Shown one piece after another: positions 35,066-43,353 of a stretch of 64,000 nt of DNA. This DNA comes from JAPPLB01 sp965206655 (GTDB lineage: Bacteria; Acidobacteriota; Terriglobia; Bryobacterales; UBA6623). Position numbers and translations under genes: made by a program. Numbering within the stretch: position 1 is the first letter of the stretch; each line of letters begins with the position of its first letter. The stretch is from positions 1-64,000 of the forward strand of contig CBDBKC010000011.1 of the NCBI GenBank assembly GCA_965206655.1, written 5' to 3'. The notes under the pieces are model-generated. The model worked only from the letters and a program-made list of their open reading frames with translations, ran no database searches and was not told where the DNA came from.

Positions 35066-35978
35066 GCTGAGGGTCTCCGGGCAGTGCTAAGCTGTCCAAC
35101 TTTGCTTGGGCCTGATTCAGGCCGCGGACGGCTTCGGATCGGGTGCTCTGGGCGCGTTTTTCAAGATTCCTGTAGTCGTGCAGATCGGGTTGGGGGCTGC
35201 TGGCCGTCGGGTCGCGGTCGGCCGCGATACCGATGCCGCGGAAAACGTGTCCGAGCGCAGCCTCGGCGTTGGCCTGGTCACGGTTGGCGGTCTCCTGTTG
35301 ACGCCGTGCCTGACGCAAGGCGGAGCGAGCTTCATTCAGAGCGGCGGCAAACTGGGCCTCCAGGCGGCGGTCTCGATTCGCGACACCCTCAGCCCGAGCC
35401 TCGGCGTTCCCAAGTGCATCCCGCGCCAACCGGGCTTCTTCCGTTGCCTGCTGAACTTCACGCTCCAAAGCTTCCAAGCGGTCCGTAGTATGGGCAAGTT
35501 GAGAGCGCGCTTCTTGGAGATCTTCCTCCATATGTGCGGCCCGCTCAAGCCGCTCGTTGAGCAGGCGCTGCGCCTCCATCGCTTCCTGATCGGAAAGCGC
35601 TGCCCGGTCACGGAGGCGGAGGGCGAGTTGTTCGGCCGACGTAGCTTTTTCGCGCGCCGCGGAGGCAGCCCCGCCGGCGTTCTTCGCATCGTCGGCCGCC
35701 GACTCAGCTTGCTGTTGCGCCAAAGCGACAAGTTCGCGGGCGTACCGTGCCGACTCTTCCGCCTCCTGGGCGCGGCGCTCCGCGACGAGCAGGCGCTGCT
35801 CCGCCTCGTTAGCACGGTGCACGGCTGAATTGACGAGATAGAAGGCGTATCCCGCGACGGCAATAGCGGCCAGTACGGAGAGCGTCGCCAGCCAAAAGCT
35901 GATTCCCGCGGACTGCGCGAGCGATCTGGCTTGCGCGCGTTTGCTGCGGCGATCTTCCGGGTTCGCCATCGCGGGCAT
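35052..35978 (-). CDS. membrane-anchored coiled-coil protein
   Basis: A 308-residue protein with one N-terminal membrane helix (about 27-49) followed by an almost continuous Ala/Glu/Arg/Gln-rich coiled coil (about 52-235) and a short non-coiled tail. No catalytic motif. Such proteins act as spacers or scaffolds at the membrane; function unknown. It converges on the enolase-family gene, overlapping it by 14 bases. ATG at 35978, or three codons later. Confidence 0.7.
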   Translation of the reverse strand: MPAMANPEDRRSKRAQARSLAQSAGISFWLATLSVLAAIAVAGYAFYLVNSAVHRANEAEQRLLVAERRAQEAEESARYARELVALAQQQAESAADDAKNAGGAASAAREKATSAEQLALRLRDRAALSDQEAMEAQRLLNERLERAAHMEEDLQEARSQLAHTTDRLEALEREVQQATEEARLARDALGNAEARAEGVANRDRRLEAQFAAALNEARSALRQARRQQETANRDQANAEAALGHVFRGIGIAADRDPTASSPQPDLHDYRNLEKRAQSTRSEAVRGLNQAQAKLDSLALPGDPQPKPR

Positions 35979-36038
35979 GAGTGTGCGCTCCCTTTGAAGC
36001 GATCTCGCGTGGATGCGGCGGTTGGAGCGGCCTTCGAA

Positions 36039-36974
36039 CTAAGCTCCCGGACGGCCGGTTGAAGGAGGGGCTTCTTCGGCGGGAGGTTCGTATTCAGGCG
36101 CTTTGCCACTCAGAAGGCCGCCGAGTTGGGCGACGGGCAACCGCAATCCAATGTAAAACTTACCAAACAACGCATAGAGTGCGCTTGCTTCATCGAAGCG
36201 CATCTCGTAAATCAGCTTTTTGAAAACGAGTGGGTCGTTGGCGAAAAGGTCGACCCCCCACTCCCAATCATCAAATCCAATCGAACCGGAGATGATTTGT
36301 TTGACCTTGCCGGCGTAACGCCGTCCAATGAGGCCGTGATCACGCATCATGCGGCCCCTCTCACCGATCGGAACCGAGTACCAGTTATTGACCTCACCGC
36401 GCTTCTTGTCCATCGGGTAGAAGCACAGATACTTGTGAGGCGGTACTTTGGGCCACAAGCGAGGTCCCATGGCTTGGCGCTGTTCTTCGAGCTTCTCCTC
36501 TTCGGCTTCCCGCCATTCCGGGCTGCCGGGCTCCACGCCTTTCGCTTCCAGCTCTTCATAAAGCTGGATGGATGAGGCGTAAAGTCCTAGCTCCACAACG
36601 GACACGTACGAAGTGGTGACTTCGAGGTAGTCACTGAGACGGAGCTGCGCGAAGGCCAGTTCTACCTCGTTCAAGCCCTCGAATGAGCGGCGAAAGTGGA
36701 CGGCGATGATGTCGCCCTTGTGTCCAAGCTGAGAGAAAAGAGCGGTACCACCCTCGGGGTGCGATTCCAGCGGCTCCAGCGCTGTAACCGCTTCGCTTGT
36801 AATCTTCTGGCGTTCGCCGTCGGGAAGGCCGCGCCAGTCGGCCCAGCGGACGCGGAACATCTGATGCAGCGCGCTGGATCCATCAAGGGTCAAAGGTACG
36901 GCGGGAGCAGATTGTGTGGCGGGCGCTCCGTCGGAGCGGCTTTGCGGCTTCTCGGTGATAGGGGATGTGCTCAT
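36039..36974 (-). CDS. hemQ: coproheme decarboxylase HemQ (chlorite dismutase family)
   Basis: A 311-residue chlorite-dismutase-fold protein. Family marks are YVSVVELGLY (123-132), the proximal-His region MMRDHGLIGRRYAGKV (209-224, H213) and SGSIGFDDWEWGVDLF followed by IYEMRFDEASALYALFG. In bacteria with the coproporphyrin-dependent pathway HemQ converts coproheme to haem b in the cytosol. The N-terminal 30 residues are a Pro/Ser-rich extension. This fits an organism that makes multihaem cytochromes. A chlorite-degrading role is unlikely, since no signal peptide is seen. Confidence 0.85.
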   Translation of the reverse strand: MSTSPITEKPQSRSDGAPATQSAPAVPLTLDGSSALHQMFRVRWADWRGLPDGERQKITSEAVTALEPLESHPEGGTALFSQLGHKGDIIAVHFRRSFEGLNEVELAFAQLRLSDYLEVTTSYVSVVELGLYASSIQLYEELEAKGVEPGSPEWREAEEEKLEEQRQAMGPRLWPKVPPHKYLCFYPMDKKRGEVNNWYSVPIGERGRMMRDHGLIGRRYAGKVKQIISGSIGFDDWEWGVDLFANDPLVFKKLIYEMRFDEASALYALFGKFYIGLRLPVAQLGGLLSGKAPEYEPPAEEAPPSTGRPGA

Positions 36975-37081
36975 GAAGTGCGTAAGTGATCTTTCGTCGT
37001 ATTTCCGTTCACTCTATCAGACAGTAGGATGAGCCCACCGAGGAGGGCGGGCCTGCGTTTCTCCGAAGCTCTATGGCGGCG

Positions 37082-37561
37082 CTAATCGGGCGTCGTGACA
37101 TTCCACATGGTGCGTGCAAAGAGCCAGGAACCGTCAGGTTGCCTGCGCAGAGCATCGATGTACTTGCCTTCCTCATTGATGGGAGGGGAGCCGTCCGTGG
37201 GAGTGAGCGTAACCGAGTAATAGCCCCAAGTGAAAGCCCAGTCGCCCACAATCTCAAGTTCCTCGATCGTACGGGACTCCTTGACCCTGAACATTGAGAA
37301 AACCCTTTCAAGGGACGTGCGCATGACTTGCCGGCCGATCTCAGGCGGCTTGCCCGGCTTGAGAACGACGGCGTCGTCGGTGTGGAGATCCACAAGGGTG
37401 TCCACATCGCTGGTGTTGAACGCCGCCACCGCTCGCTCGACCGATTCACGAACACCCGCTTCGTCGTCAACCGGGTCCGGAGTCGGGGGCGCGCCGCACG
37501 CAGCCAGCAGGAGCAGAACGGATAGCGAGATGGGTCGGCTTTGCATGAGGGGCGATGGCAT
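37082..37561 (-). CDS. SnoaL-like (NTF2-fold) lipoprotein
   Basis: A 159-residue protein with a lipoprotein signal (SVLLLLAAC) and a SnoaL/ketosteroid-isomerase-like domain (VERAVAAFNTSDVDTLVDLHTDDAVVL...W). The fold serves either as small-molecule enzyme or binding pocket; no catalytic assignment is possible. The start may be the internal ATG at 37546. The next gene upstream begins 15 bases away on the same strand. Confidence 0.72.
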   Translation of the reverse strand: MPSPLMQSRPISLSVLLLLAACGAPPTPDPVDDEAGVRESVERAVAAFNTSDVDTLVDLHTDDAVVLKPGKPPEIGRQVMRTSLERVFSMFRVKESRTIEELEIVGDWAFTWGYYSVTLTPTDGSPPINEEGKYIDALRRQPDGSWLFARTMWNVTTPD

Positions 37562-37575
37562 AAGAACTCAACAGA

Positions 37576-38064
37576 CTAGTGTTGGATAGCAGCGGCGAGG
37601 AGTTGGCGGAGCATGTCGGCTTGTTGGGGGTCGAGAAAAGAGCGTTTCGGTATGAGGTAGTGTTGATCGCCTTCGAGAAAGATGAGGAAGGCGGAGGAGG
37701 TTTCGATGGCGTCCGTGAAGGCTTCCCAGGGCACCCAGCCGGCCTTTTGAGAAGAACCGATGTCGATGCCGTCGTCGTGGAAGCAGTAGCGCATGGGCTC
37801 GGGGTTAGCGGCGGCTTGGTACTGGTGGCCGGCGTTCCATGTGACAACCAGTAGCAGCAGGACCGGCGGCCCCAGGATAAAAGCGGCGGCGGCGAAGGGA
37901 TTGAGCCCGAGGGCCCCCAGGGGCGGTAGGTAAACGCCGGCCGCGGCCAGCACGCACCAGATGACACAGGCCGGCCCGAGACGCCGCAGAAACAGTTCGA
38001 GCCGCGCACGAACGACGTCCGAGGCACGGAGGGCGACTTCGAATCGGATGTGTGTGGGCTCCAC
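37576..38064 (-). CDS. YcxB-like membrane protein
   Basis: A 162-residue protein with two membrane helices (about 30-52 and 58-80) and a C-terminal domain with the YcxB-like pattern (FHDDGIDIGSSQKAGWVPWEAFTDAIETSSAFLIFL...LIPKRSF). GTG start at 38064. Function of this family is unknown. Probably co-transcribed with the SnoaL lipoprotein. Confidence 0.72.
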   Translation of the reverse strand: MEPTHIRFEVALRASDVVRARLELFLRRLGPACVIWCVLAAAGVYLPPLGALGLNPFAAAAFILGPPVLLLLVVTWNAGHQYQAAANPEPMRYCFHDDGIDIGSSQKAGWVPWEAFTDAIETSSAFLIFLEGDQHYLIPKRSFLDPQQADMLRQLLAAAIQH

Positions 38065-38150
38065 GTTTTATCAGCGGGGCGGCTTGCGAGATAGAGCGAG
38101 ATCCGCGCGCCCCCGCCCCTCTGTTCGCCGGACGCGTTCCAGCACAGACT

Positions 38151-38867
38151 TTAGCGGAAACTCCACGTATCCGTGTCGGGCAGATGAGGCAGCGCGTTGA
38201 ACGTGAACAGGCGCAGTCCGTCGTCAGCGACGCGCAAGGTGGATAGACCGGAATTGTAGGTGGCGCCGGCAAGCCGCCAGATTTCGCGATCTTCGAGCCC
38301 CAAGGCCTCGCCCATCCAGACGCCGATCGGGGTGGCGGAGGTGAAGACCGCTACGTTTTCACCCGACGAGAATTTCGCGAGCTGCTGTTTAGGCTTGGCG
38401 ACGCGCTTGCGGAAGGCTTGCCACGATTCGCCCGAGTAGGTGTAGCGGCCGGCGGTCCAGGCACGCACGATCGCGATGTCACAGTAGTTATGGTTGCGGT
38501 GGACGTCGGCGTCGCCATTCTCGATGGCTTCCATCATCTCAGCGAATTCTTGCTGGAAGCGCGGGTCGTCGTCGCTCAGCGGCGCGGCGAGTTCTTGATA
38601 GACGTGGCCGAGGTCGAACTCATCCCATAGCGGCTCCTCGATGAGATCGGGGAACGGCAGTTCGACAGCACGATACTCCGCCCGGACCGCTTCAGCCGTA
38701 CACCGCTGGCGGGAGAGGCGTCCGACATAAGCTGCGGTGAATTCGACTTGGAGCGAGACGAGGTAGCGGCCGAGGGACTTCGACTGTTGCTCGCCAAGAT
38801 CCGACAAGCGGTCGTAGTCGTGGCGCGGGCCGGCTTGGCCGTGACGGATGAGGTAGAGGCGGCTCAC
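38151..38867 (-). CDS. histidine phosphatase family protein
   Basis: A 238-residue protein with the N-terminal LIRHGQAG catalytic motif (residues 6-13) of the phosphoglycerate-mutase-like superfamily. The usual second histidine motif (S-H-G near residue 175) reads FTSATPIG here, so the second catalytic His is missing, as in several relatives that accompany phosphotransferase genes. Substrate unknown. It lies 12 bases downstream of the aminoglycoside-phosphotransferase-like gene, in the same orientation. Confidence 0.8.
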   Translation of the reverse strand: MSRLYLIRHGQAGPRHDYDRLSDLGEQQSKSLGRYLVSLQVEFTAAYVGRLSRQRCTAEAVRAEYRAVELPFPDLIEEPLWDEFDLGHVYQELAAPLSDDDPRFQQEFAEMMEAIENGDADVHRNHNYCDIAIVRAWTAGRYTYSGESWQAFRKRVAKPKQQLAKFSSGENVAVFTSATPIGVWMGEALGLEDREIWRLAGATYNSGLSTLRVADDGLRLFTFNALPHLPDTDTWSFR

Positions 38868-38879
38868 TCAGTCCTCCGG

Positions 38880-39935
38880 TCAGCGTGTCTCCATGACGAG
38901 CACGGCTGATTCGGCCAGGCCTCGAACGCGCCGGCTGAAGTCGGCGAAGCGCTGGTCACTGGTTTGGCCCACGTAAAAGCGATAATAAATTTGTTGAAGA
39001 ACTACCGCTAACTTATACAAACCAAAGACTTCATAGTACCAAATATCTGTAAGATCTCGACCACTAGCGGAGGCGTAACGGTGCATCAGATCCTGCCGGG
39101 AAAGCCAGTCCGGCTGGGCGGTCACAGGGCTGATGGCTTCGCGCCGCATCGCCGGGTCGCCGGCTTGGGACCAGTAGCAAAGCACGATGCCGAGGTCAAC
39201 GAGCGGGTCGCCGACGGTCGTCATTTCCCAGTCTAGTACGGCGGTGACGCAGGCCGGATTGTCTGGATCGAGCATCAGGTTGTCGAGCTTGTAATCGTTG
39301 TGGACGATTGTGGCGGGCTGCGAGGCGGGCATTTCGCGTACGAGCCATTCGGAGAGCGCCTCCATTTCGGGGAGGGGCTCGGTGCGGGCACCATCCCAGC
39401 GGGTGGACCAGCCTCGGACTTGGCGTTCGAGGAAGCCGTCGGGGCGTCCGATGGCGTCCAGGCCGTGGCGGCGGATGTCGATGGCATGGAGTTCAGCGAG
39501 GCAGTCGATGAATGTCTCGCTGATGCGAACCTGGTAACCCTCGTGCGCCGCGATCTCGGACGGCACTTCGCGGCGGACGGTGACGCCTCGGCGGCGCTCC
39601 ATGAGGTAGAAGGGCACACCGAGGATGGACTCGTCTTCGCAGAGAAGGAAGACCCGGGGGGCGGGGCTGAAGTGAGGTCCAATTTGGCTGAGGACGCGGT
39701 ATTCGCGCGCCATATCATGAGCCTTCGGTGGCACGGGCCCCAGCGGTGGGCGGCGGAGAACGTATTCTGTGTCGCCGGTTGAGATGCAGTACGTGAGATT
39801 GGAATGACCGCCTGGAAATTGCGTGATTCGGAGGAATGGGACGGGATGATCGAGGTGTGCAGCGAGGTATGCGGCGAGCTTGGCGTCGTCGATCTCTTCA
39901 CCAGGCCGAACGGGGGCTGTGTCAGTCGTCGCCAT
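38880..39935 (-). CDS. APH-family phosphotransferase (ACAD10/11-like)
   Basis: A 351-residue kinase-fold protein: GGHSNLTYCIS nucleotide loop, YVLRRPP (Lys replaced by Arg at the usual ATP site, as in the ACAD10/11-type group), IVHNDYKLDNLMLD catalytic loop (about 211-224) and AVLDWEMTTVGDPLVDLG metal motif. In animals the related domain phosphorylates 4-hydroxyacids for beta-oxidation. Pairing with a histidine phosphatase, and with crotonase-type genes elsewhere on the contig, suggests acyl metabolism. Antibiotic resistance is unlikely. Confidence 0.82.
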   Translation of the reverse strand: MATTDTAPVRPGEEIDDAKLAAYLAAHLDHPVPFLRITQFPGGHSNLTYCISTGDTEYVLRRPPLGPVPPKAHDMAREYRVLSQIGPHFSPAPRVFLLCEDESILGVPFYLMERRRGVTVRREVPSEIAAHEGYQVRISETFIDCLAELHAIDIRRHGLDAIGRPDGFLERQVRGWSTRWDGARTEPLPEMEALSEWLVREMPASQPATIVHNDYKLDNLMLDPDNPACVTAVLDWEMTTVGDPLVDLGIVLCYWSQAGDPAMRREAISPVTAQPDWLSRQDLMHRYASASGRDLTDIWYYEVFGLYKLAVVLQQIYYRFYVGQTSDQRFADFSRRVRGLAESAVLVMETR

Positions 39936-40006
39936 CGCTTCCCAGCCAGATAGGATATCGTTTCGCGGCGGCTGCGCGAAATCCGCCGGCGCGCGCCTCT
40001 AAACAA

Positions 40007-40093
40007 CCACCGCCTGAAAGGCGGTGGGTTCATTTACGACTGAAAGTCGGCTTGCGGCTGAAGCCGCCTGAAGAAGCCCCGGCTCAGAGCCGG
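40007..40093. repeat. four tandem hairpins at the 3' end of the IS200-like element
   Basis: Successive stem-loops: 40007-40027 (8-bp stem, TGAAA loop), 40037-40049 (CGAC/GTCG, same loop), 40054-40067 (GCGGC/GCCGC, TGAA loop) and 40079-40093 (CCGGCT/AGCCGG). The first is the recognised IS200-type end hairpin. The others may be folded parts of the transposon end or a transcript terminator for tnpA. Confidence 0.6.
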
Positions 40094-40094
40094 C

Positions 40095-40538
40095 TCAAGG
40101 CTTGGTGGGCGCTGTGATCTTGAATCTCTCCTCATCCTCGTCCCATTGCCGGCTCTCGATGTACTTCTTGATCGTTTCCTCGTCCACCGCGCCCACCGTC
40201 GCGCAGAAATATCCACGAGCCCACAGGTGTTGCCCCCAGTATCGCTTCCGCAATTCCCCAAACTCATCTTGCAGCCGTCGTGACGACCTGCCTTTTACAT
40301 ACTGCACCAGCTTCGACGGCGCCAGCTGCGGCGCTGCCGATACCAATACATGCACATGATCCGGCGACACCGCACCCCGAATCACCACGACGTCTCGCGC
40401 TTCGCAGCTCTGTCGGATCAGGTCCCGTGTCCGCTCCGCCACCCTGCCCCGCAACACCTTGTAGCGATATTTCGTGATCCAGACCAGCTGATACTTGATG
40501 TCGTAGACCGCGTGCGCCCCTCGCCGATATTCGCCCAT
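40095..40538 (-). CDS. tnpA: IS200/IS605-family Y1 transposase TnpA
   Basis: A 147-residue HUH-type transposase: the H61-V-H63 metal motif in DHVHVLVS and catalytic Y126 in IKKYIESR. The size fits IS200 TnpA. It cuts and joins single-stranded DNA at hairpin ends, favouring replication forks. No TnpB/Fanzor-like gene accompanies it. Complete; probably active. Confidence 0.88.
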   Translation of the reverse strand: MGEYRRGAHAVYDIKYQLVWITKYRYKVLRGRVAERTRDLIRQSCEARDVVVIRGAVSPDHVHVLVSAAPQLAPSKLVQYVKGRSSRRLQDEFGELRKRYWGQHLWARGYFCATVGAVDEETIKKYIESRQWDEDEERFKITAPTKP

Positions 40539-40610
40539 CCCCCTATTGTCATCCAGACCCGCTTGAAGCTGACCCCCTGAAAGGCGGTGGGTTTAGACCT
40601 GGTGATGGAA

Positions 40611-42032
40611 CTAAACGACGCGGGTCTTCCACTTGCCCTGGCGGAACCACACATAACCAAGGGACGCCCAAACGACGCCCGAGCCCGCCACCCCGACGTA
40701 CACTCCCGTCGGACCCCAACCGGCGACGTGAGCCAGCCAGTAGGCAACCGGCAACTCGAAGACCCAATAGCAGATCAGGTTGATGTAGGTCGGCGTATCC
40801 GTATCGCCCGCACCGTTGAACGCCGAGGCGAAAACCATGCCGTAGGCCGCGAAGATTTGCCCGATGGCGAGATACCGCAGAGCCTCGATCCCTACGACGA
40901 TCACCGGCTCGTCGCTGGTGAAAAAGCCGATCATCGGCCCCGCCAAGACCCAGAACACGCAGCTCACCGCACCAAGGAAAAGGAGGTTGTACAAGCCGGT
41001 TACCCAAACAGCCCGCTCGGCGCGATCCGGTTTGTGAGCTCCTAACGATTGGCCGACAAGAGTGGCCGTGGCTTGCGAAAGGCCCCACGAAACAAGAATG
41101 GCGGCGAGCATGAGGCGCGTGGCAATCGTGTATCCGGCCAACGCTACCGACCCGAAAACGGCCATGATCTTCGCAACGCCAATCCAACTGGCCGTAGCAA
41201 CGCAGTACTGAAGCATGCCGGTCAGCGAAATCCGCAGCAACCTCTTCATCACCGGCACGTCAAGAGCGAAGTGCGCCCAACGGACACGCACCCGCTGATC
41301 TCCGCGCATCAGCACGAAGAATTGATAAGCAACGCCGACGCCCCGGCCGATCGTCGTCGCCACCGCTGCCCCCATCAACCCCAACTCGGGAAATGGGCCC
41401 CAGCCAAAAATCAAACAGGGGTCGAGGATGCAATTGAGAATATTCGCCACCCACAGGGCGCGCATCGCAATCACGGCGTCACCCGCGCCACGGAAGATGG
41501 CGTTGTTGAGAAAAAGCAGGAAGATCGTGACCGATCCGCCGAACAGCATCGCAGGATAGGCCCAGCCGGCCACCACAGCCGGCGAACCGCCCATCCAGGC
41601 GAGCAGGCTCGGCGATAGCAGCACACCCGCCACCGACACCGGGATCGAGATCAAGACCGCCGCCAGCACCGATTGACCGGCCGCGACAGCAGCCCCCTCG
41701 GCGTCCCCCTCGCCGATCCGGCGAGCGACCATCGCCGTCGCTCCCAAACTCAGACCGATTGCAATCGCGAAAACGATGACGATGAGCGCGCCGCTCAGCC
41801 CCGTCGTGGCGACGGCTTCGGCCCCGAGCTTCCCAACGAAATACGTGTCGACGAGCGTAAACGTCGACTCCATCAGCAACTCCAACATCATCGGAATCGC
41901 GAGAAGGGTGATCGCCCGTGATAGGCTGCCCGAGGTGTAGTCCTCCTGCGTACCTCGCAAAGAGGCCCCGAGCGCATTCCAGAAGCCTTTCTGTCTCGCG
42001 TCCGCGGATTGCGATTGCTTTAACTCGGTCAT
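40611..42032 (-). CDS. MATE-family multidrug/Na+ efflux protein
   Basis: A 473-residue polytopic protein with about 12 helices in two halves. The first half shows PMMLELLMESTFTLVDTYFVGKLG, typical of MatE domains; the second repeats the pattern (ISLTGMLQYCVATASWIGV). It exports cationic compounds in exchange for Na+ or H+. ATG at 42032. An IS200-like element abuts the 3' side without disrupting it. Confidence 0.88.
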   Translation of the reverse strand: MTELKQSQSADARQKGFWNALGASLRGTQEDYTSGSLSRAITLLAIPMMLELLMESTFTLVDTYFVGKLGAEAVATTGLSGALIVIVFAIAIGLSLGATAMVARRIGEGDAEGAAVAAGQSVLAAVLISIPVSVAGVLLSPSLLAWMGGSPAVVAGWAYPAMLFGGSVTIFLLFLNNAIFRGAGDAVIAMRALWVANILNCILDPCLIFGWGPFPELGLMGAAVATTIGRGVGVAYQFFVLMRGDQRVRVRWAHFALDVPVMKRLLRISLTGMLQYCVATASWIGVAKIMAVFGSVALAGYTIATRLMLAAILVSWGLSQATATLVGQSLGAHKPDRAERAVWVTGLYNLLFLGAVSCVFWVLAGPMIGFFTSDEPVIVVGIEALRYLAIGQIFAAYGMVFASAFNGAGDTDTPTYINLICYWVFELPVAYWLAHVAGWGPTGVYVGVAGSGVVWASLGYVWFRQGKWKTRVV

Positions 42033-42641
42033 GGCGATCCGACAAAAAACCGGACTGCGTCCCGCAGCCGGATACTGCCTGCAAAAAGGTGAGCGGTGAT
42101 TCCCGCCAGCGGCTCGTTGCCGGGCGAGAAAGAAAGTTGGGCCATATCACGCGGCCCATCGTTGGGGCTCCCTTTTCAGTGCGGGAGCCGGGGTCTTGGA
42201 GTGAGGCTAGATAATGAGCATGGTTGATCCCACTGCTCGTGAGTGACGATACCCCTCATTGTGGCGTAGCGCACCGGAATTTGCACGGTTGTTAGCAGGT
42301 GTGGTTGATCGCAGTCGACAGGCGCGGAAAACATGTAGCACCCTAAAGAACTCTCTCGCGCCGCCCCTGTGGACGGTGCGGTTTGGGCGGGCCGGCCTGG
42401 GTTGGAACGGACGGACGTGACAGGTAGAAGCTTCCTCAGCACGACTTCATGCCGCCATTCGTCCCGGAAGTTATACCCGTAGAGTAGAGACTCTCCTTCG
42501 GTCTTTCAACAGGCACCGCTGCAAAAGCCCCGGAAACTTTCCGGCGCACCACCACCAGTTCTGTGGTAGAACATAAAGAACACAATATGTTCCGGGCGAT
42601 CTTCCCGCCGACGCCCGTTCCTCACCTTGGAGAGGTCTATC
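42033..42641. promoter_or_regulatory. intergenic region upstream of SYLF genes
   Basis: No gene recognised in 609 bp. Features: a near-perfect hairpin CCGGAAA-C-TTTCCGG (42530-42544) and an inverted repeat GAACATA (42569-42575) / TATGTTC (42586-42592), overlapping a direct repeat AGAACATAA/AGAACACAA. The latter sits about 55 bp before the SYLF start and could be an operator. The remainder shows nothing. Confidence 0.4.
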
Positions 42642-43340
42642 ATGACCCACTATGTCGGCGTGGTCGTTCGGCTGTTCTTTGTTTGCGCCCTTACCCTTCC
42701 CAGTCTTCTCGCTTCGAATTCGGCCGTTGACCGCTGCCTACGGGCGGCGAGGGTGCTCGATAGTGTGATGGGCACGCCGGAAAAGGCGATTCCGCAGGGT
42801 TTGATGAGCCGGAGTCACTGCGTCGCGATCATCCCCGGTGTAAAGAAAGCCGGCTTTGTGATCGGCGGACATTACGGCAAAGGCGTATTGTCGTGCCGGG
42901 GTGCGAACGGCTTTGGTTGGACGGCGCCGTCAGCGGTCCGTATCGAAGGCGGCAGTTTCGGATTGCAGATCGGCGGCAGTTCGACGGATCTGGTCCTGCT
43001 GATCTTGAACAAGCGCGGCGCTGAGAAGCTTGTCGGAAGCAGGTTTACCCTGGGTGCCGACGCTGCCGTGGCGGGCGGGCCGGTCGGCCGCTCGGCGCAA
43101 GCGCAGACGGATGCTCAGCTTCAGGCGGAGATTCTGTCGTACTCACGCTCCAAAGGATTATTCGCCGGGATCTCGCTCGAAGGCGCGACCTTGCGTCCGG
43201 CGCATGGGGCCAATGAGCGGCTTTACGGCGAGGCTGTCGATCCGAAGCAGGTACTGGCGGCGGCTGGACTAACGCCGCCCGCGACGATTCAGCCGCTGAT
43301 GGATGCGCTGAACCGCTACTCAAGCGCGAAACATCGTTAG
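42642..43340 (+). CDS. SYLF/Ysc84-domain secreted protein (first copy)
   Basis: A 232-residue protein with a signal peptide (hydrophobic to about residue 23) and a SYLF/Ysc84 actin-binding-like domain: IPQGLMSRSHCVAIIPGVKKAGFVIGGHYGKGVLSCRG, then GGSFGLQIGGSSTDLVLLI, and YSRSKGLFAGISLEGATLRP. The fold binds lipids (phosphoinositides in eukaryotes); the bacterial role is unknown. ATG 42642 has GGAGAGG upstream. It is followed 13 bases later by a second copy. Confidence 0.87.
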   Translation: MTHYVGVVVRLFFVCALTLPSLLASNSAVDRCLRAARVLDSVMGTPEKAIPQGLMSRSHCVAIIPGVKKAGFVIGGHYGKGVLSCRGANGFGWTAPSAVRIEGGSFGLQIGGSSTDLVLLILNKRGAEKLVGSRFTLGADAAVAGGPVGRSAQAQTDAQLQAEILSYSRSKGLFAGISLEGATLRPAHGANERLYGEAVDPKQVLAAAGLTPPATIQPLMDALNRYSSAKHR

Positions 43341-43353
43341 GCGAGGAGGCTAT

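Larger units (their letters stand above)
40005..40595 (-). mobile_element. IS200/IS605-type element (single-gene)
   Basis: Contains one Y1 transposase gene between two related hairpin ends. At the low-coordinate end CCACCGCC-TGAAA-GGCGGTGG folds at 40007-40027; at the other end CCCCCTGAAAGGCGGTGGG lies at 40573-40591. Both contain CCTGAAAGGCGGTGGGTT. Ends without inverted symmetry but with subterminal hairpins are characteristic of this family. Exact tips and target site are not determined. It lies about 16 bp beyond the stop of the MATE gene. Confidence 0.75.

Noticed and set aside
36039..36974. Respiratory chlorite dismutase
   Set aside because: No signal peptide, no perchlorate/chlorate reductase genes nearby, and the sequence pattern fits HemQ.
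38880..39935. Aminoglycoside resistance gene
   Set aside because: The APH-like fold is of the ACAD10/11 type and the context is metabolic; no resistance-type motifs.
42176..42442. 88-residue minus-strand frame in the gap upstream of the SYLF genes
   Set aside because: No ribosome-binding site, low-complexity composition, and it does not resemble a folded protein.
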